Shown: positions 1-13,139, counted from the stretch's first letter. The stretch: 64,000 nucleotides of DNA from Mus musculus (GCF_000001635.26 NC_000073.6:91248824-91312823), one strand, 5' to 3'. Numbers and translations: made by a program. The notes: generated from the letters alone by a model not told the origin.

Positions 1-1787
1 CTTGAAATATCAATTTCTAATCCTGAAATGAAAATGTCATGATTTTCAATCTAATTTGACTCAGGATAAATGAAGTTTAAGAGCAGACTTACAAGTACCT
101 CTAAGTCCTAATGTTAAATAGTAGGCTATGCCAATTGCTGGTATATACGATAGAGAAGACTTCCTTTTCCAAAACTACTTTCTGGAATCCAGTAAATAAC
201 TGGAGAGTCTAAGGGATATTCTTGGTTTTTCTTTCTTTATTTTTGTGTTTCTTTTCTCTTTTGTTCTCTTTTCTTTACAGAATCCCGTCCATCCCCAATG
301 CTTCGCCAAGCATTCTTCCTGACAACTCTCAACCCATTTTTATTATTTTCTGTTCCCTGTCTCATCCACCATCTAAGCTTCATTAAAAGAGAGGTAGCAA
401 TTTCATTTTTGCACACTTCACTTTTGGCAGGCAACAGCCCATCCATTCACATTTATATGCCTGTGCCATATTTTCCAGGGGAAAAACTTGAAGACAGAGC
501 ATCTTTGTTAAGTTTTGTAGGCGTTTGTGAGCGTGAGTTTTGCTTTCTTTAAACTCAGCATCTACAGAGCTGATCCTTCTAGAGGTAGACTTTTGGTTCA
601 CTGTTTCAGGCACAGGTTTGTCTTTATTTAAAATTTCATACCTAGTTATGAAAGAATGCTTTTTTTAAAATGGCATTCTTGCTTAAATTGAAAAGGTCAT
701 AGCAACATTAGCTCAGGAACTTGACTCTGTTGCTTCAAATTTCATTTGGTTTAGTGTTTTGGTTTAAATATAGATTTAAATATGTTTTGCTCCTTTTTAA
801 TAGAAAGCTGCTATTTATTACTTACTTATTTACTTATGGCACAGAATTGTAAGTTCTGCAAGTAGTTTAGCCAGAACTGAAGAGTTCTCCTTAATAAACT
901 GTATTCACACGGGAGGAATGTGCAGAAAGCATTTTTCAGTTAAAATTTCAGAATTTCTTTCATGTTTAAATTTCCACAGCATGGTGCATGAAAAAGAACA
1001 TTCAAGAAGGTGTCACAAGACCTATATTTTCCAATCCCAGCTGCACCTCAAATGCATTGTGCTAGCGTTAAAAGGTTTGCCTAATCTTAGTTATTTCTAT
1101 GGGCAGAAATCACATATTGTCTGACTCAGGAACTGTTGATTCAATTCATTGTTTTCAAAATCAATATAATTAGCAGTTCATTTAAGATCCCTTCATCTGC
1201 ATTTATTGTTGTTTTTATTATTGTTCATAGTTTTCTATATACTGACAAAAAGTCATTGTAACTCTTAAGCCTCAATAAAACCCATCCTTCAAACGTCTTC
1301 TCCAATAAGTTCACTTCAACAACCTCAAGATTCAGAAGTATGAAATGTCTTCCATTTCAATGAGCTCATGGAGCTACTCCATAGATGAAGCTCATTCTGA
1401 CTTTTCCAAGTTCCTTCCCTTTTCTAATACCTCAGTCTAATATCATGTCACAAAAGGCTTGCTTGTCCTATTCAGGCTTTATTAATGACAATCTTTTTCC
1501 CCCCATACTTAGTATACATCAACTACCTACTCTTTTCCTAGTATTAATGCTTTACTTCAAATTAATCATTGTGAAAGTGACAGATGGGGCACATGAGAAT
1601 ATAAGTAAATAGAAACAACCTGTTTTAGATCATCCTAACTATATAGTGGGCTGAACAAGCAGTCTCTTCAAGATCACTGGAGCTATCGATCAATATAAAA
1701 TTCTCTGATCTTTAAGAATGGGTGACAAAGAGATGATATGAGAAGACAAAATACAAAGTGAAAAATATTTTAAAGTGTGGCTGTGAT
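1..1787. other. Non-coding DNA, probably intron or upstream of Dlg2
   Basis: AT-rich sequence with no recognisable gene, SINE or LINE. Open frames here are short and unlike any protein I know. A pyrimidine-rich stretch ending in CAG at about 281 looks like a splice acceptor and is discussed as a finding. Confidence 0.5.
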
Positions 1788-1967
1788 GATTGATCTTAAT
1801 TGTCAACTCAACATATTCTAGAATCACCTAGGAAGCCCATCTCAATGAAGGACTGTCTAGACCATATTGACCTGATGTGGGCATGACTGTTGGGGAAAAT
1901 CCTCCTGATTGTGTTAATTGAGGTGGGAAGATGTGCCTATTGTGAATAGCACCACCCTTTTAGATTG
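1788..1967 (+). repeat. Older rodent interspersed repeat, left part
   Basis: This begins near TTAATTGTCAACTCAAC and resumes at 3077 after an L1 insertion. The same kind of sequence recurs at about 8190-8611, 50710-51115 and 53790-54160. It has a GTCAAC(T)TGACAC-like start and an end close to CAGAAATGAA..AGGACA or GAAACCCTGACTAAGACA. I recognise the family as very common in rodents but cannot name it securely. Confidence 0.6.
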
Positions 1968-1979
1968 TGTCCTTCTCTT

Positions 1980-3064
1980 TTTTTTTTAATATTTTTATTA
2001 GGTATTTTCCTCATTTACATTTCCAATGCTATCCCAAAAGTCCCCCATACCCTCCCCCTGACTCCCCTACCCACCCACTCCCACTTTTTGGCCCTGGAGT
2101 TCCCCTGTACTGGGGCATATAAAGTTTGCAAGTCCATTGGGCCTCTCTTTCCAGTGATGGCCGACTAGGTCATCTTTTGATACATATGCAGCTAGAGACA
2201 AGAGCTCCAGGTTACTGGTTAGTTGATAATGTTGTTCCTCCTATAGGGTTGCAGATCCCTTTAGCTCCTTGGGTATTTTCTCTAGCTCCTCCAATTGGAG
2301 CCCTGTGATCCATCCAACAGCTGACTGTGAGCATCCACTTCTGTGTTTGCTAGGTCCCGGCATAGTCTCACAAGAGACAGCTATATCTGGGTCCTTTCAG
2401 CAAAATCTTGCTAGTGTATGCAATGGTGTCAGCGTTTGGAAGCTGATTATGGGATGGATCCCCGGATATGGCAGTCTCTAGATGGTCCATCCTTTCATCA
2501 CAGCTCCAAACTTTGTCTCTGTAACTCCTTCCATGGGTGTTTTGTTCCCAATTCTAAGAAGGGGTAAAGTGTCCACACTTTGGTCTTCGTTCTTCTTGAG
2601 TTTCATGCGTTTAGCAAATTGTATCTTGTATCTTGGGTATCCTAAGTTTCTGGGCTAATATCCACTTATCAGTGAGTACATATTGTGTGAGTTCCTTTGT
2701 GATTGGGTTACCTCACTCAGGATGATGCCCTCCAGGTCCATCCATTTGCCTAGGAATTTCATAAATTCCTTCTTTTTAATAGCTGAGTAGTACTCCATTG
2801 TGTAAATGTACCACATTTTCTGTATCCATTCCTCTGTTGAGGGGCATCTGGGTTCTTTTCAGCTTCTGGCTATTATAAATAAGGCTGCTATGAACATAGT
2901 GGAGCATGTGTCCTTCTTACCGGTTGGGACATCTTCTGGATATATGCCCAGGAGAGGTATTGCGGGATCCTCCGGTAGTACTATGTCCAATTTTCTGAGG
3001 AACCGCCAGACTGATTTCCAGAGTGGTTGTACAAGCTTGCAATCCCACCAACAATGGGGATTGT
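1980..3064 (-). mobile_element. 5'-truncated L1 (L1Md-type), nested
   Basis: The + strand starts with a T run (the L1 poly-A read backwards), passes through typical mouse L1 3' UTR (CCCACTCCC, TTGGCCCTGG) and then antisense ORF2 C-terminal sequence. It stops inside ORF2, so the copy is 5'-truncated and dead. A 12-bp target duplication, TGTCCTTCTCTT, lies at 1968-1979 and 3065-3076. Small open frames inside are antisense shadows of ORF2. Similarity to the copy at 59122-59957 is high, suggesting a fairly young L1 subfamily. Confidence 0.92.
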
Positions 3065-3076
3065 TGTCCTTCTCTT

Positions 3077-3292
3077 AAATGTTGAAAAGTTGCATAGCAC
3101 AAGTCAGCATGCATTTCCTGATTCTCTGATCTTGCCTCTGGATGTGACCAGCTGCCTCAACTTCCTGCTTGAACTTTCCTACAATGATGGACTGTAACTT
3201 GGAATCATGAACCTAATAAATTCCTTCTTCCTTAAGTTGATTTTTGTCACTGTATTTTATTACAGCAACAGAAATGAATGCAGGACAATATC
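3077..3292 (+). repeat. Older rodent interspersed repeat, right part
   Basis: Continuation of the repeat at 1788-1967 after the L1. It ends in the family-typical ATTACAGCAACAGAAATGAA followed by AGGACA-like sequence. Confidence 0.6.
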
Positions 3293-3439
3293 TTTTCTTA
3301 AAAATGAAATCTGACTCTCCTAAGAGACATTTTGATCAGACCAAATATTACATCCTTATCTCTTATGGTTATTTGAGCATCAACTTATAATAGCCCAATC
3401 TTACTTGACATTGATATCTATGTTTTAATATAAGTTATG

Positions 3440-3740
3440 TTTAATTATTTATTTTATTTTTGAGATTATAACATGGTAACATTATCCCCCCCTTCCAAAA
3501 CCTGCCATATACTCCTTCCTTGCTTTGACAAATAGTGGCTTTTTTTTCATTAGTTATTCTTATATTCATATATTCTGTTTAATGTTATTCATATATATGT
3601 TTTCAGAGCTGACCATTTGGTCTCAGATAACCAATTGGTGTGCTCTTCCTTGAGGAAGACTATTTCTCCCACTCTCAGCATTCCTTAGTTGCCTATAATC
3701 TAAGTATTTATTTGTTTGTTTGTTTGTTTGTTTAGTGTAT
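3440..3740 (-). mobile_element. L1 3' UTR fragment (Lx-type)
   Basis: It contains the markers TTTTTGAGATTATAA, GCTGACCATTTGG and CTCAGCATTCCTTAGTTGCC. The same block recurs at 41925-42420 and partly at 29095-29215. Its orientation suggests an older L1 3' UTR read antisense. A (TTTG)n run at 3711-3733 closes it. Confidence 0.65.
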
Positions 3741-4529
3741 GTAGGAACTACAGCCTAATGATCTATAAGTTTTGTTTCCTCCAAAAATCCTATTTTATTT
3801 GCTAGAGAACATTGTTTTAAGAACAGAAACAATTTACATAAGGAGTTTAATGTGCCTTTTTTGTATATTCCACATTATGCTGCATTTTCCTTACTATCAA
3901 TAAAAATCCCACCTAATAAAAAACTTACTAAAAAGCACCATGTGTTCTACTTCAATCACTCACTCACTCACTTGAATGGTTGATTACATGAATAATTCTT
4001 GAGCATTAATTAAATATATATTATAAAAGAGACTTAATGCAAGCTAGTAGCAAAAATAGATGTGATTCACTAGGACACAGCATATGAGACATGAAGAATG
4101 CAGGGTTTCAAACACTGAACGTGGCTTTGTACATTAGATTTACCCAAATCCTGAACCTGTCTCAAGTCTTTCTATTGTGATTTACCTCTTGGGGAAATAA
4201 CTTCAGAGGCTCATGCCACGACTTTACTCTAATGTAATATAGGAAAATGTATAGTCCATAGTACTTTGGTGGTGGGATGATGTTTGAGTAGGATGTTAGC
4301 AAAATCTTCAAAAAGATGTTATTTGAATCAATTCTGAAAGATTCAATAGAACTTTTTGTGCAATTAATTTGTAATGGCAACACCAATCATAATAATAATT
4401 ATAATACAATAAAAATAGTGTGCATACTCAGTATGTGATTAGCAGTATTTTAGAGCACTTTGTATATTGGTAATTTAGCTACTTAAATATTTTATGGTAA
4501 GCATTTTAAACTCATATTTTTATTAATTA

Positions 4530-5110
4530 TTTTTATTTAATTATTTTCAATTTATTTATTTATCTTACATTTCTCTATTATCTTCTGTTACTTCCTTTCC
4601 TCCAGATCCTGTCTTTTCCCCTCCCTTCCCCTCCCTCCACTTCCCTTCCCCTCCCTTCCTCTCCCTTCCCCTCCCTTCCCCTCCCTTCCCCTCCCTTCCC
4701 CTCCCTTCCCCTCCTTTCCCCTCCCTCCACCTCCCTTCCCCTCCCTTCCCCTCCCTTCCCCTCCCTTCCCCTCCCTCCACCTCCTTTCCTCCTTTTCTCC
4801 TCAGAAAAGGAGAGGCCTTCCATCAATGTCAATCCACCTTGGCATATCAATTTGTAGTAGGACTAGGTGTATCTTCTCCTATTGAGACCAGACAAGGCGG
4901 CCCAGTTAGGGGAACAGAATCCAAAGGCAGGCAACAGAGTCAAAGACAGCCCCTGCTCCTGCTGTTAGGAGTCCCAAATGAAGAATGAGCTGCATAACTC
5001 ATACATATGTACAGAGGTCCTAGGTCTGTCTTATTCATGCTATCTGGTTTGAGGTTCAGTCTCTGTGGGTCCCTATGGATCCAGATTAGTTAGATTTTGT
5101 AGATTTCTAC
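4530..5110 (-). mobile_element. Lx-type L1 3' end with expanded CT tract
   Basis: An AT-rich tail at the left is followed by a long pyrimidine tract, then Lx 3' UTR markers (TCCTATTGAGACCAGACAAGG, GGTCCTAGGTC, CAGTCTCTGTGGGTCC). The polypurine strand is the sense strand of the L1 3' UTR. No coding capacity remains; long frames of Gly/Glu/Arg repeats on the minus strand are translation of the simple tract. Confidence 0.75.
4612..4795. repeat. Polypyrimidine tract (CCCTTCCCCT-type)
   Basis: About 180 bp of almost pure C/T on the + strand, built of CCCTTCCCCTC and CCCTCCAC units. It lies within the L1 3' UTR fragment. Confidence 0.95.
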
Positions 5111-5329
5111 CTATTACATTGCACATGAGGTAATTAAGACAATAAATGCATAGTTGCACAGTCATAGGTGGTAGAACTGTACTCCCAGATGCCAGGATCT
5201 TTCTTCTTTAGTTGGTGACATGAGTAACATCAGCAATGTTAATCTTCCAATTAACTCAAGTTTGAAATAGATACAGAGATAAAGAAGGGACCCTAGAATT
5301 GTAAGGATAGAATGTAGTCAGTGTCACCA

Positions 5330-5342
5330 TACACACACACAG

Positions 5343-5378
<36 letters not shown>

Positions 5379-5381
5379 ACT
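5330..5381. repeat. (CA)n microsatellite
   Basis: CA repeat with a few A and GA interruptions. Confidence 0.97.
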
Positions 5382-5719
5382 AAAGTTTAGCTTCAGATTG
5401 TATCACAGCAAAACTTTGCTTGAACTTATAAAGATTCCAGGAGACTGCCCTAAGTAGGCACTTAGAATAGCTTGGTTATTGGGTAAAACATTTAAGTCCA
5501 TCATTATCTATAAAATGAGATACTTTTGTATACTGCTATGTTAGTTTGTTATTGCTTTACATGTAATGACTACTCCTATCTTTATTTTTCATCTCTTATG
5601 TGAGGTATGAGAAAAGACTCTAGTTAACTTACCCAAGCAATCCATTCTTCAACTAGATTCATATTGCCTCATCAATATGCATTTTCAACTTTGAAACTTC
5701 AACCTTACTTTGAAGGCAG

Positions 5720-5783
5720 GGGGAGACAGCTCAGTAAGCTGTGTTTGCTGTACAATAATGAGGAGCTGAGTTTGCATTCTCAG
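5720..5783 (+). repeat. Short degraded tRNA-derived SINE head
   Basis: GGGGGAGACAGCTCAGTAAGC and the following GAGCTGAGTTTGCATTCTCAGCAGCC resemble the promoter half of B2/B3/B4 SINEs. It is cut off where an old L1 fragment begins. Confidence 0.45.
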
Positions 5784-5945
5784 CAGCCAGCTGTCTGTAT
5801 CATTTGACAGTTCTACCAGCATTATATGAGATGGTTGAGCATCTCCCATCCTCTTCAGTATTTGGAATTGCCAAGTTCTTTGATTTTAGCCATTCTCATG
5901 GGTGTCTAAACCTCATTGTGGCTCAATTTCTATTTTCTTCCTGAT
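5784..5945 (-). mobile_element. Ancient L1 ORF2 fragment
   Basis: CATTTGACAGTTCTACCAGC, then TTTAGCCATTCTCATGGGTG and CTCATTGTGGCTC, match the antisense of the C-terminal ORF2 region of old mammalian L1. It is heavily diverged. Confidence 0.6.
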
Positions 5946-8189
5946 TAATCTGGCTTTTGATCTTTATATCTCTTGACTTTTAGTAGCTAAAATATACAAC
6001 TTATTATAAGAAATGTATCTGCACTGAGAATCAGGAATTAGCAAACATTTGGAGGTGATGATATATCTCCAGTATTGTTTATGCTAATAGTTTCCTGGAT
6101 GTCCTCATGTATTGAAATATCAAGCTATATATCTTATGTGCTTATCATGTATTGCATGCTATACTTCAATATATCTTCTCTAAAATATGCTCATTATATA
6201 TGTTCTTTAGATATTTGGAAAAATTATCTAAAATATAAATGTATAGTGTGACATTCACTTTCTTCTTAGTCTTTGCTCACTTATGATTTCCTCTTTTTTC
6301 CTGTATTCCAGCTATTCTGAGATGATCACAGTCCATGCTATATTCCTGACTTGCTGACAAATATTTGTATCTTTACTGTTCTGCCTTTACTCAAACTGCC
6401 TTTCCATGAATTAATTTTCCCAAGTCATGTTCACTCATTCTTTGGGTCTCTACATGGTTATTATTACTTAAGAGCCAGACAACGTTATTTAAGGCTTTCT
6501 TGCCAATCTGTTCTTTCCACTGATCTTGTCTGTTATAGCACACCAATGTGCACAATTAATTCAAGCAGTGAAGACAGGAAGATCCCAGAGCCTTGTCTTG
6601 CTAGCCTTGGTGAATTGACAACCTCCAGACTCATCAAAAAAAAAAGTTTTTCAAAACTAAAGTGTAGAGAGATAGAAGAAGACATTTTATGTTTACCTTT
6701 GACCTATGCACATGTATGTATAGGTACACATAACTGTTCATACACATATATCATGCATGCATGCACAAATGATAGTTTTGAATGAATAATTGAGTTAATA
6801 GTAATTGCATATCAAAAGAAGGAGATAATGTGTTGACATTATGAACCAAGTAAAGGCTGTTCTACAATCAGATACTGACAAGTTTAGCAAATATAACTGG
6901 ATCTTCTAACACGTTATACTTGAAATTGACTATCATAATAAAATAATAATTTAGCATTCTTGTTACATGAGTGAGTCACATACTATACAAAACATTATGT
7001 GTTTGTTTTTCATCTTTTTTCACAATGATCTTATTTTAAGTAATCAGGGAAGGGAAACCTACTGAGGCTATACTTAAAATTTAGAACCATCTCGGATCTT
7101 AACCATCATTTGTACAGCATATTAAAGAAGATAATTATGTCATGTCTTCAGTCTGTGGTATGAGATTATAAGAGAGATTTGATGTCTTTACAGCTTCAAG
7201 GGAGCAATTTGCTTCATTGACTAATCATCTCATTTAATTTGGACATGATTAGCCAAGGGCCCCTGTTTACAGCATGATAGAATGGCACTCTTCAGGATAA
7301 GTAAGTCACCTCATTTAGTTCACACAGCTAGCCAAGCATCTATTGTTAGAATGAAATACAGCTGATGAGGAGAATCTCTTTGCTGCATTAGAGCACTCTG
7401 AGACAATACAAAAACATTGAAAACGAGCTATGTTTTTGTTGTAGTCTTCCTGTGAATTACTGTTCTCAAAGTTGAACTCTTGATTTAGAGTTTTTTTTTT
7501 CTTCTGACAATGAAATATTCATCTTTGTTTCACAGATGGGCAAGTCCACTATAAAAATAGTTATTTCACAGGAAGTTTGCTGTATTTGGTAGATGTTCAT
7601 TTGAAATTGGTGGGAAATTTTGGCTAATTTTGGCCTGTACTGAGTGAATGAATGAGTGAGTAATACATATTATTAAACACCAATGCATGCGAGACATTTT
7701 AATGGGTTCTTTCACATATGCTCTTTAAAAAAAACAGTCTGCACAATAATCCTGTTACTTATAATCTATGATTCAGTGGCATTCTCCCCTCTTTCAGCAG
7801 ATGCACGAATTATCAATGAGACTGAGTGACCAAGTCAGAGTTACTCAGCAAGTGTCAAAATCAAGAACTGAAATCGGAGACACAGAGGTTGCTCTTTCAG
7901 CATCAAAACTTGACAAAGCAATTGATAACCACGAAGACCTGAGAATTCCTTATTTTTAATTTGAATTTTGCTGCTAAAAAAATTCTTACAGGAGTCTCAG
8001 AGAGTAATGATTTGAAATTGCTTTTTGAACAGCAAAACTGCAAAGATGACTGCCATGATGTCTGTGGAAGTCAGCATTCTGCACTGCCACATTGGTGCTG
8101 AGGACAAGAACCGTTTCAGAAAACTTGCTCCTAAGATGCAAATGTTGATTATGATCTGTGCACCATCCTTTCTTCAACATGAGGCTTGC
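5946..8189. other. Non-coding DNA, no gene seen
   Basis: AT-rich single-copy-looking sequence. It holds short A/T runs and a TGCATGCATGCA patch near 6755. Frames of up to 144 codons show no recognisable domain and no exon-like context. Confidence 0.5.
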
Positions 8190-8611
8190 ACCATACAACT
8201 AGGAGACTGGAGACAAGTTGATAGGATGACCACAGAACACAACTTAGAATCACCTGGGAAGAATTTAAATGAGTGATTGTAGAGATCATGTTCATGGGCA
8301 TCTCTATGTGGCACATGTTATTTTGATTGCCTCAACTGGTGTTGGAAAACACTTGCCTGAAAGTTGGTGGCAACTCTCCATGGTATGGGACCCTGTCCTG
8401 TTTAAGAGTAGAGAAAGCTAGCTGAGCACTTGGCACACTTGGGTTTATTCTCTCTCTAATCTTGACTATGATGTGACTAACCTAGAGTTTCTGCCTTGAC
8501 TTCCCCACTGGGGTACTCAACTCTGGAATTATAATCCAAATAAACCTCTTCCTCATATCATTTTTTTTCAAGTATTTTATCATAGCAATAAAAATGAAAC
8601 TAGAACAGGAT
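8190..8611 (+). repeat. Older rodent interspersed repeat
   Basis: Diverged member of the family at 1788-3292. It contains TAGAATCACCTGGGAAG and ends with TTATCATAGCAATAAAAATGAAACTAG-like sequence, here split by a T run. Family name uncertain. Confidence 0.55.
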
Positions 8612-10592
8612 GGATGAGGAGGTAATGATCTACTCCAATTTCCCAACTGGTGGCTGCCTTGCTCCCAAATTAATTAGTTATTATACATTCATTTATTGGT
8701 TAACCATTTCATCCTATCGCAAGACAACTTGAGGACAGGCTGAGCAAATATTTTACATGAAACTTAAGTAAGAGAAAACCAGTCACTAAATGTAACTGGT
8801 CCAGAGGCGTCTATACTAGGAGCTAGAAAAGTAGCAATAGACTCCCAAGTTAGCGAGAACACTGAGAGCTCAGAGGCATGAAGGCATTGTGGGGGACATC
8901 AGAGGTAGTTTTTGTGAGACCTGACAAGATCCAAATGGAGATGGTATGTTCATTGGCAAGAAGGACATGGAAGTGCTCCAAAAAGGTCTAAAAGGGACCA
9001 ATAAAGAATTGGACTTATTTGACAAGTATAATTGGTTTGTTTGTTTGTTTGTTTGTTTGTTTTCTGTTAACTTGTTGTAAGAAGTATCAGGAGATCAAAA
9101 GGATTTATGGAGTGTATAGTATAAAACAGATAAGCATGAAAGTATTTGTTAGTATAGTTTCTCACTTAAAGCTTCTAGAGACCCTGTACTATCATGACCC
9201 TGTTGTAGAACAGAAAATGGGAGTTTGGGAAATTTAACTACATGGATCAAGTGTTTGTATGGAGTTCAAAGACCATTATTAATACTTACATACTCTCCTG
9301 CTGTTCTGATTCCCAAGCAATTTCAATTAATTGATTTGTAATCTCTTTGATAGCAATGAGCTGAATTTTTAGCAAAGTCCATGAAAAAAAAAGACACTTT
9401 GTTTATATCACTTGTTTAATTAATTGTATGAAAACATTTCTACTAAATATTTAAATGAAATAAATGTATTAGCAAAGAAGGGAAAGAAAGGGCATCAAAG
9501 ACGGAAACCACATGGTTATCGGCAAAGTCTTTTGTGTCTGATAGACCTGTGAGCTTGTTTTCTGAACCTCTTACATTTTCTGGAAAGATCAAATATTTTT
9601 GGTGTGGTGTTGCAATAGACTCTATGATGCTTTCCTTATGGGAACTGTAGGAAAGAAGCCTCTGGAATAATGATCTTTATTATAGAAAGTGAATGAAAAT
9701 TTGCACAATCTTAGTTGGTGAGCATCAAGCAGAATGGATCCTTAAGTCACAATACTTGCCTTCAGACCCCTATTTCCATTATCCCACTAGGCTGTAGGTT
9801 GCTATATTATTTTGGCCAGTCTATTCTCCTTCCTCCCTGTAATGGGACTGTCTTTTTTCACTCATTAGGATGAAGTTCACTAGGATATTAAAGAATGTGA
9901 GCGAAAGAGCTCACAACTGTTTGAGCAGGAATATATCATTATTGTTGTTGTCTGAAGTCAAGTTTAAGACTGACTCCTTATCTAGGACTTGCCCTTTTTT
10001 GCATGAGAAGAACACCATGCCCCAAATAGAATATGTCCTTCTAGCTATGGAATGCCATGAACTACCATAACAGGTACACTGTTAAGGACATTCAGCATGA
10101 GAAAGGAATATATGTGATTGAAAGTCATTAAAATATTTTGATTAGCTGCTTCATTTAGCTGATTAGCATACCAATTTTGGTTTAGAAAGTTATTTATTTT
10201 TTCCACAATAGAGTGTTTTCCCTTGGTGAGATTGAAGGATTGTGATGGTAAAATAGGCTAATGAGCATACAGTATTTAGAACAGTGCTTTATTGATTTGA
10301 AGTTTGTCTAAAGAAAGAAGTCCACATTTGTAGTATTTGCCAGAGTATGAGGTATAAATATTCTTCTTAATTGATCCCAAACTACCAGTAATGGTGTCAC
10401 TGAATGGGGAATTAGGAAGATACATAATCAATCCTATTGAGCAGGATCTGGCTTCAGCACACTGTTGAATTCAGAATAGAGCATAGAACAAGTGCCATGC
10501 TACTGCCTAGAAAGTCAAAGACACCGTAGAAATGTGCATTTGCTGAAAACAAGTGACTACGTAAAAATAGATACTTACATTTTCTTTATATT
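8612..10592. other. Non-coding DNA, no gene seen
   Basis: AT-rich intron-like sequence. The only feature is a (GTTT)n run at 9030-9063. No exon-like open frame was found. Confidence 0.5.
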
Positions 10593-10835
10593 CTGGTGCT
10601 GAAGAAATGGCTCAGAGGTTTCCAGCACTTACTGCTCTTCTCGAATATCTGAGTTCAATTCCCAGCGCTCACAAAGCCGTTCACAACTGTCTATAACTCC
10701 TGCTTCAGGTGATTCAACATCCTCTTCAGTACTCTTTGGGTAACAGGTATGGCACACAGGTGAGACACAGGCATACATGCAGGCAAACACTCATCTACAT
10801 AAAATGAAAATAAATCTGAATAAAATAAAATTGCT
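10593..10835 (+). repeat. B3-type SINE
   Basis: The A/B-box head GAAGAAATGGCTCAGAGG..TTACTGCTCTTC is followed by GAGTTCAATTCCCAGC and the B3-type tail GGCACACAGG..ACACAGGCATACATGCAGGC. It ends in an A-rich AATAAA-containing tail. It is one of few SINEs here in sense orientation to Dlg2. Confidence 0.8.
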
Positions 10836-13139
10836 GCTATGGAAATGATGACAAAAAAGAAAGATAACTAAGTAATGACTCAAACCTTATCCCAAACATC
10901 TAATTATCGGTAGTAACAAGAGTAATTGTGTTTGTCACTGCTCACACTTATTGATAATATGATTGTTTTGTGAATAAGAGGCAATATTGAGAAAAATGTT
11001 AGGTAAATATTTAGTGAGATCCATTTGTAATCTGCTTGCTATGAAAGAGGTAGTTATCAGGAAGAACTGTAAATGTTATCAATTACTGAAATGTCTAAGT
11101 TAGTTATTTTGATATTAAGGTGAACATATCACATCCTGATATTCCTTAGAAAGACTTCCTCCTAAACTTATTGCAGAACACCCTCTTCCAATATACTGCT
11201 GAATTAGTAGTTTTCAGCTCAATAATACAGTATGTTCATATCTTAAGGTGACAGTGCCTCATTTTGTAACAATAGTGGTTACCAACTGTAACTAGGCAAT
11301 GCATTGTCATGGACACAGACCCCATATTCTCTCACATCTTCAATTTACTCTAGACCTATCATTGAAAGGCAAGATTATCAAATTTCTCTAAGTATATGGC
11401 ATATAAACAGAAGTGTGTGTTTGTGTGTGTGTGTGTGTTTATTGAGAGAAGTGTGTAGTAAATGAATTTTTCTTGATGAGGAAAGAAGTGAAATCCATAG
11501 TTTGCTTTATATCTTGTCATTTGGCTTTATCAATCTGAACCAGTACAGACTATAAAATGGGAAGTAACAGCCCTTAATGCTGCCCTAGAATAGGAGGTCA
11601 GGCTTAACTTGGCAAATTCATCAGGGAAGGACTGTGTTGGATATTATTGGATCCTCACAATATAGAGCATACAATACTTTTGGGGTGTTTGAAATCCAAA
11701 TTATAGGCTAATGAATAAGGGAAATATTGTACAACATTTTTAGAATCTATTCTCCCTTGGAAAATGCAGCCGCAATTACAGACACTATGTAGGTGGAAAT
11801 GCTCACACACTCACACAGTTTATGATAATGAAGGCAGAAAAGCTAAGGCATACACCTCATTGGTTAACGTAGCCTTAAGACTTCACAAAATGCCTCATAT
11901 CAGGATTTCTTAAAATATGACTTGTAAATTTAATAGTGACATACACATACTCCTCTCTAGCCCCACTCCCCACATGTAGGCATAGCAAAGTCTAAGCCAT
12001 GGCTGCCCTCTTCAGTTAGGACCAGGTTTAACTCAAGGTAGATCCCCTGTGGATTTTTGTTTATATTTGATTCCATGCAGACTTCTTTGTAAAAGGTGTC
12101 TCCATTTCTTAGACAGGACCCTGATTCCTGTTATTGGGTGGTGGAGGTGATTACAAATGAGTTTTTCTTGACATCTTTCTTGACTAAGAAATGAGAATGT
12201 CGCATTAGGCAGAAATAATGTTTTTTGGTTGCTGTTGTTAATATCCTAAGAATTCTATGGAGTTTAGCGTACACTAACTTCAGAGAGGAGCATGCATTAT
12301 TTTAAGTAGAGGGAGGCAAAGGATCGAATATAAGATACTACTTTTTATCTAGTAACTTCTTATTATTTTTTTCTTTTGTTCTTGCTGGAGCCTTGTAAAT
12401 CTGGAGCTGTCCCCTGAGGTCATCAGCAAAACTGGTTTTCAAACTATCTGCCATGTGTTTTCTATGAACCTACTTTTCATGCCTTACTGAGATTGTATGG
12501 CATGAACAAGTGACAGATCGATTTCTAAGGCCCAACAGAAGGTTTGCAAGCAGAGAGCAGAGCCACTGCCCTGTTCTGAGTCTTTGCCCAGGAGTTAATG
12601 ACCTTGTTCCCCAGCTCTTTCTAGGTGTTATGATGCATATCAGACATCAATGCACTCAGACCATGCAAGTGACAGTGAGTGACAGACACAGCCACACACA
12701 GCCTTCTTACTCCAAACCTGATGATGATATCTCTGCTCTTTCCATCAACCCTCTGTGAGGAATGGTACCCAGGCAGCACTCTGAGTGCTAAGTTTACCAA
12801 GTCCCTACCCCTTGCATTCCTTATCACTTTCTCAAATCTGTCACTAAGCTATTTTGCAGCTGTGTTAGCTGCTTGCTAACTTAAAAAAATCTTTTTGCAT
12901 TTTCACAGTCTCATTTATAAAAACAAAACCAAGACAGCCAAAACAAAAAGTGTATATTGGTCTTATCATTCATACTAGAACAGCATGGATACTTCCGTGG
13001 CTTCTGGGAACCTCTATGGCACCTCCTAGGTCGAAAGGGTGGGAAGGGAGGAGGAGCAGAATGTCCTTATCTTTTGAATTTGAAAAAAAAAAAAAAGTCA
13101 TTAGCAGATAAAGGCTTGGCTTTGAGGCCCCCTTCACAA
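10836..13139. other. Non-coding DNA, no gene seen
   Basis: It includes a (TG)n run at 11412-11440. From about 12380 the sequence becomes less AT-rich toward the Dlg2 exon. Frames at 12510-12879 overlap one another on both strands and show no recognisable protein. Confidence 0.5.

Noticed and set aside
4565..4850. Minus-strand frames of Gly/Glu/Arg repeats
   Set aside because: They are translations of the polypurine strand of a simple repeat in an L1 3' UTR, open in several frames at once, so not protein evidence.
6351..6785. 144-codon plus-strand frame
   Set aside because: No recognisable domain, ordinary AT-rich composition, no promoter or splice context. A frame this long is expected by chance in 64 kb.
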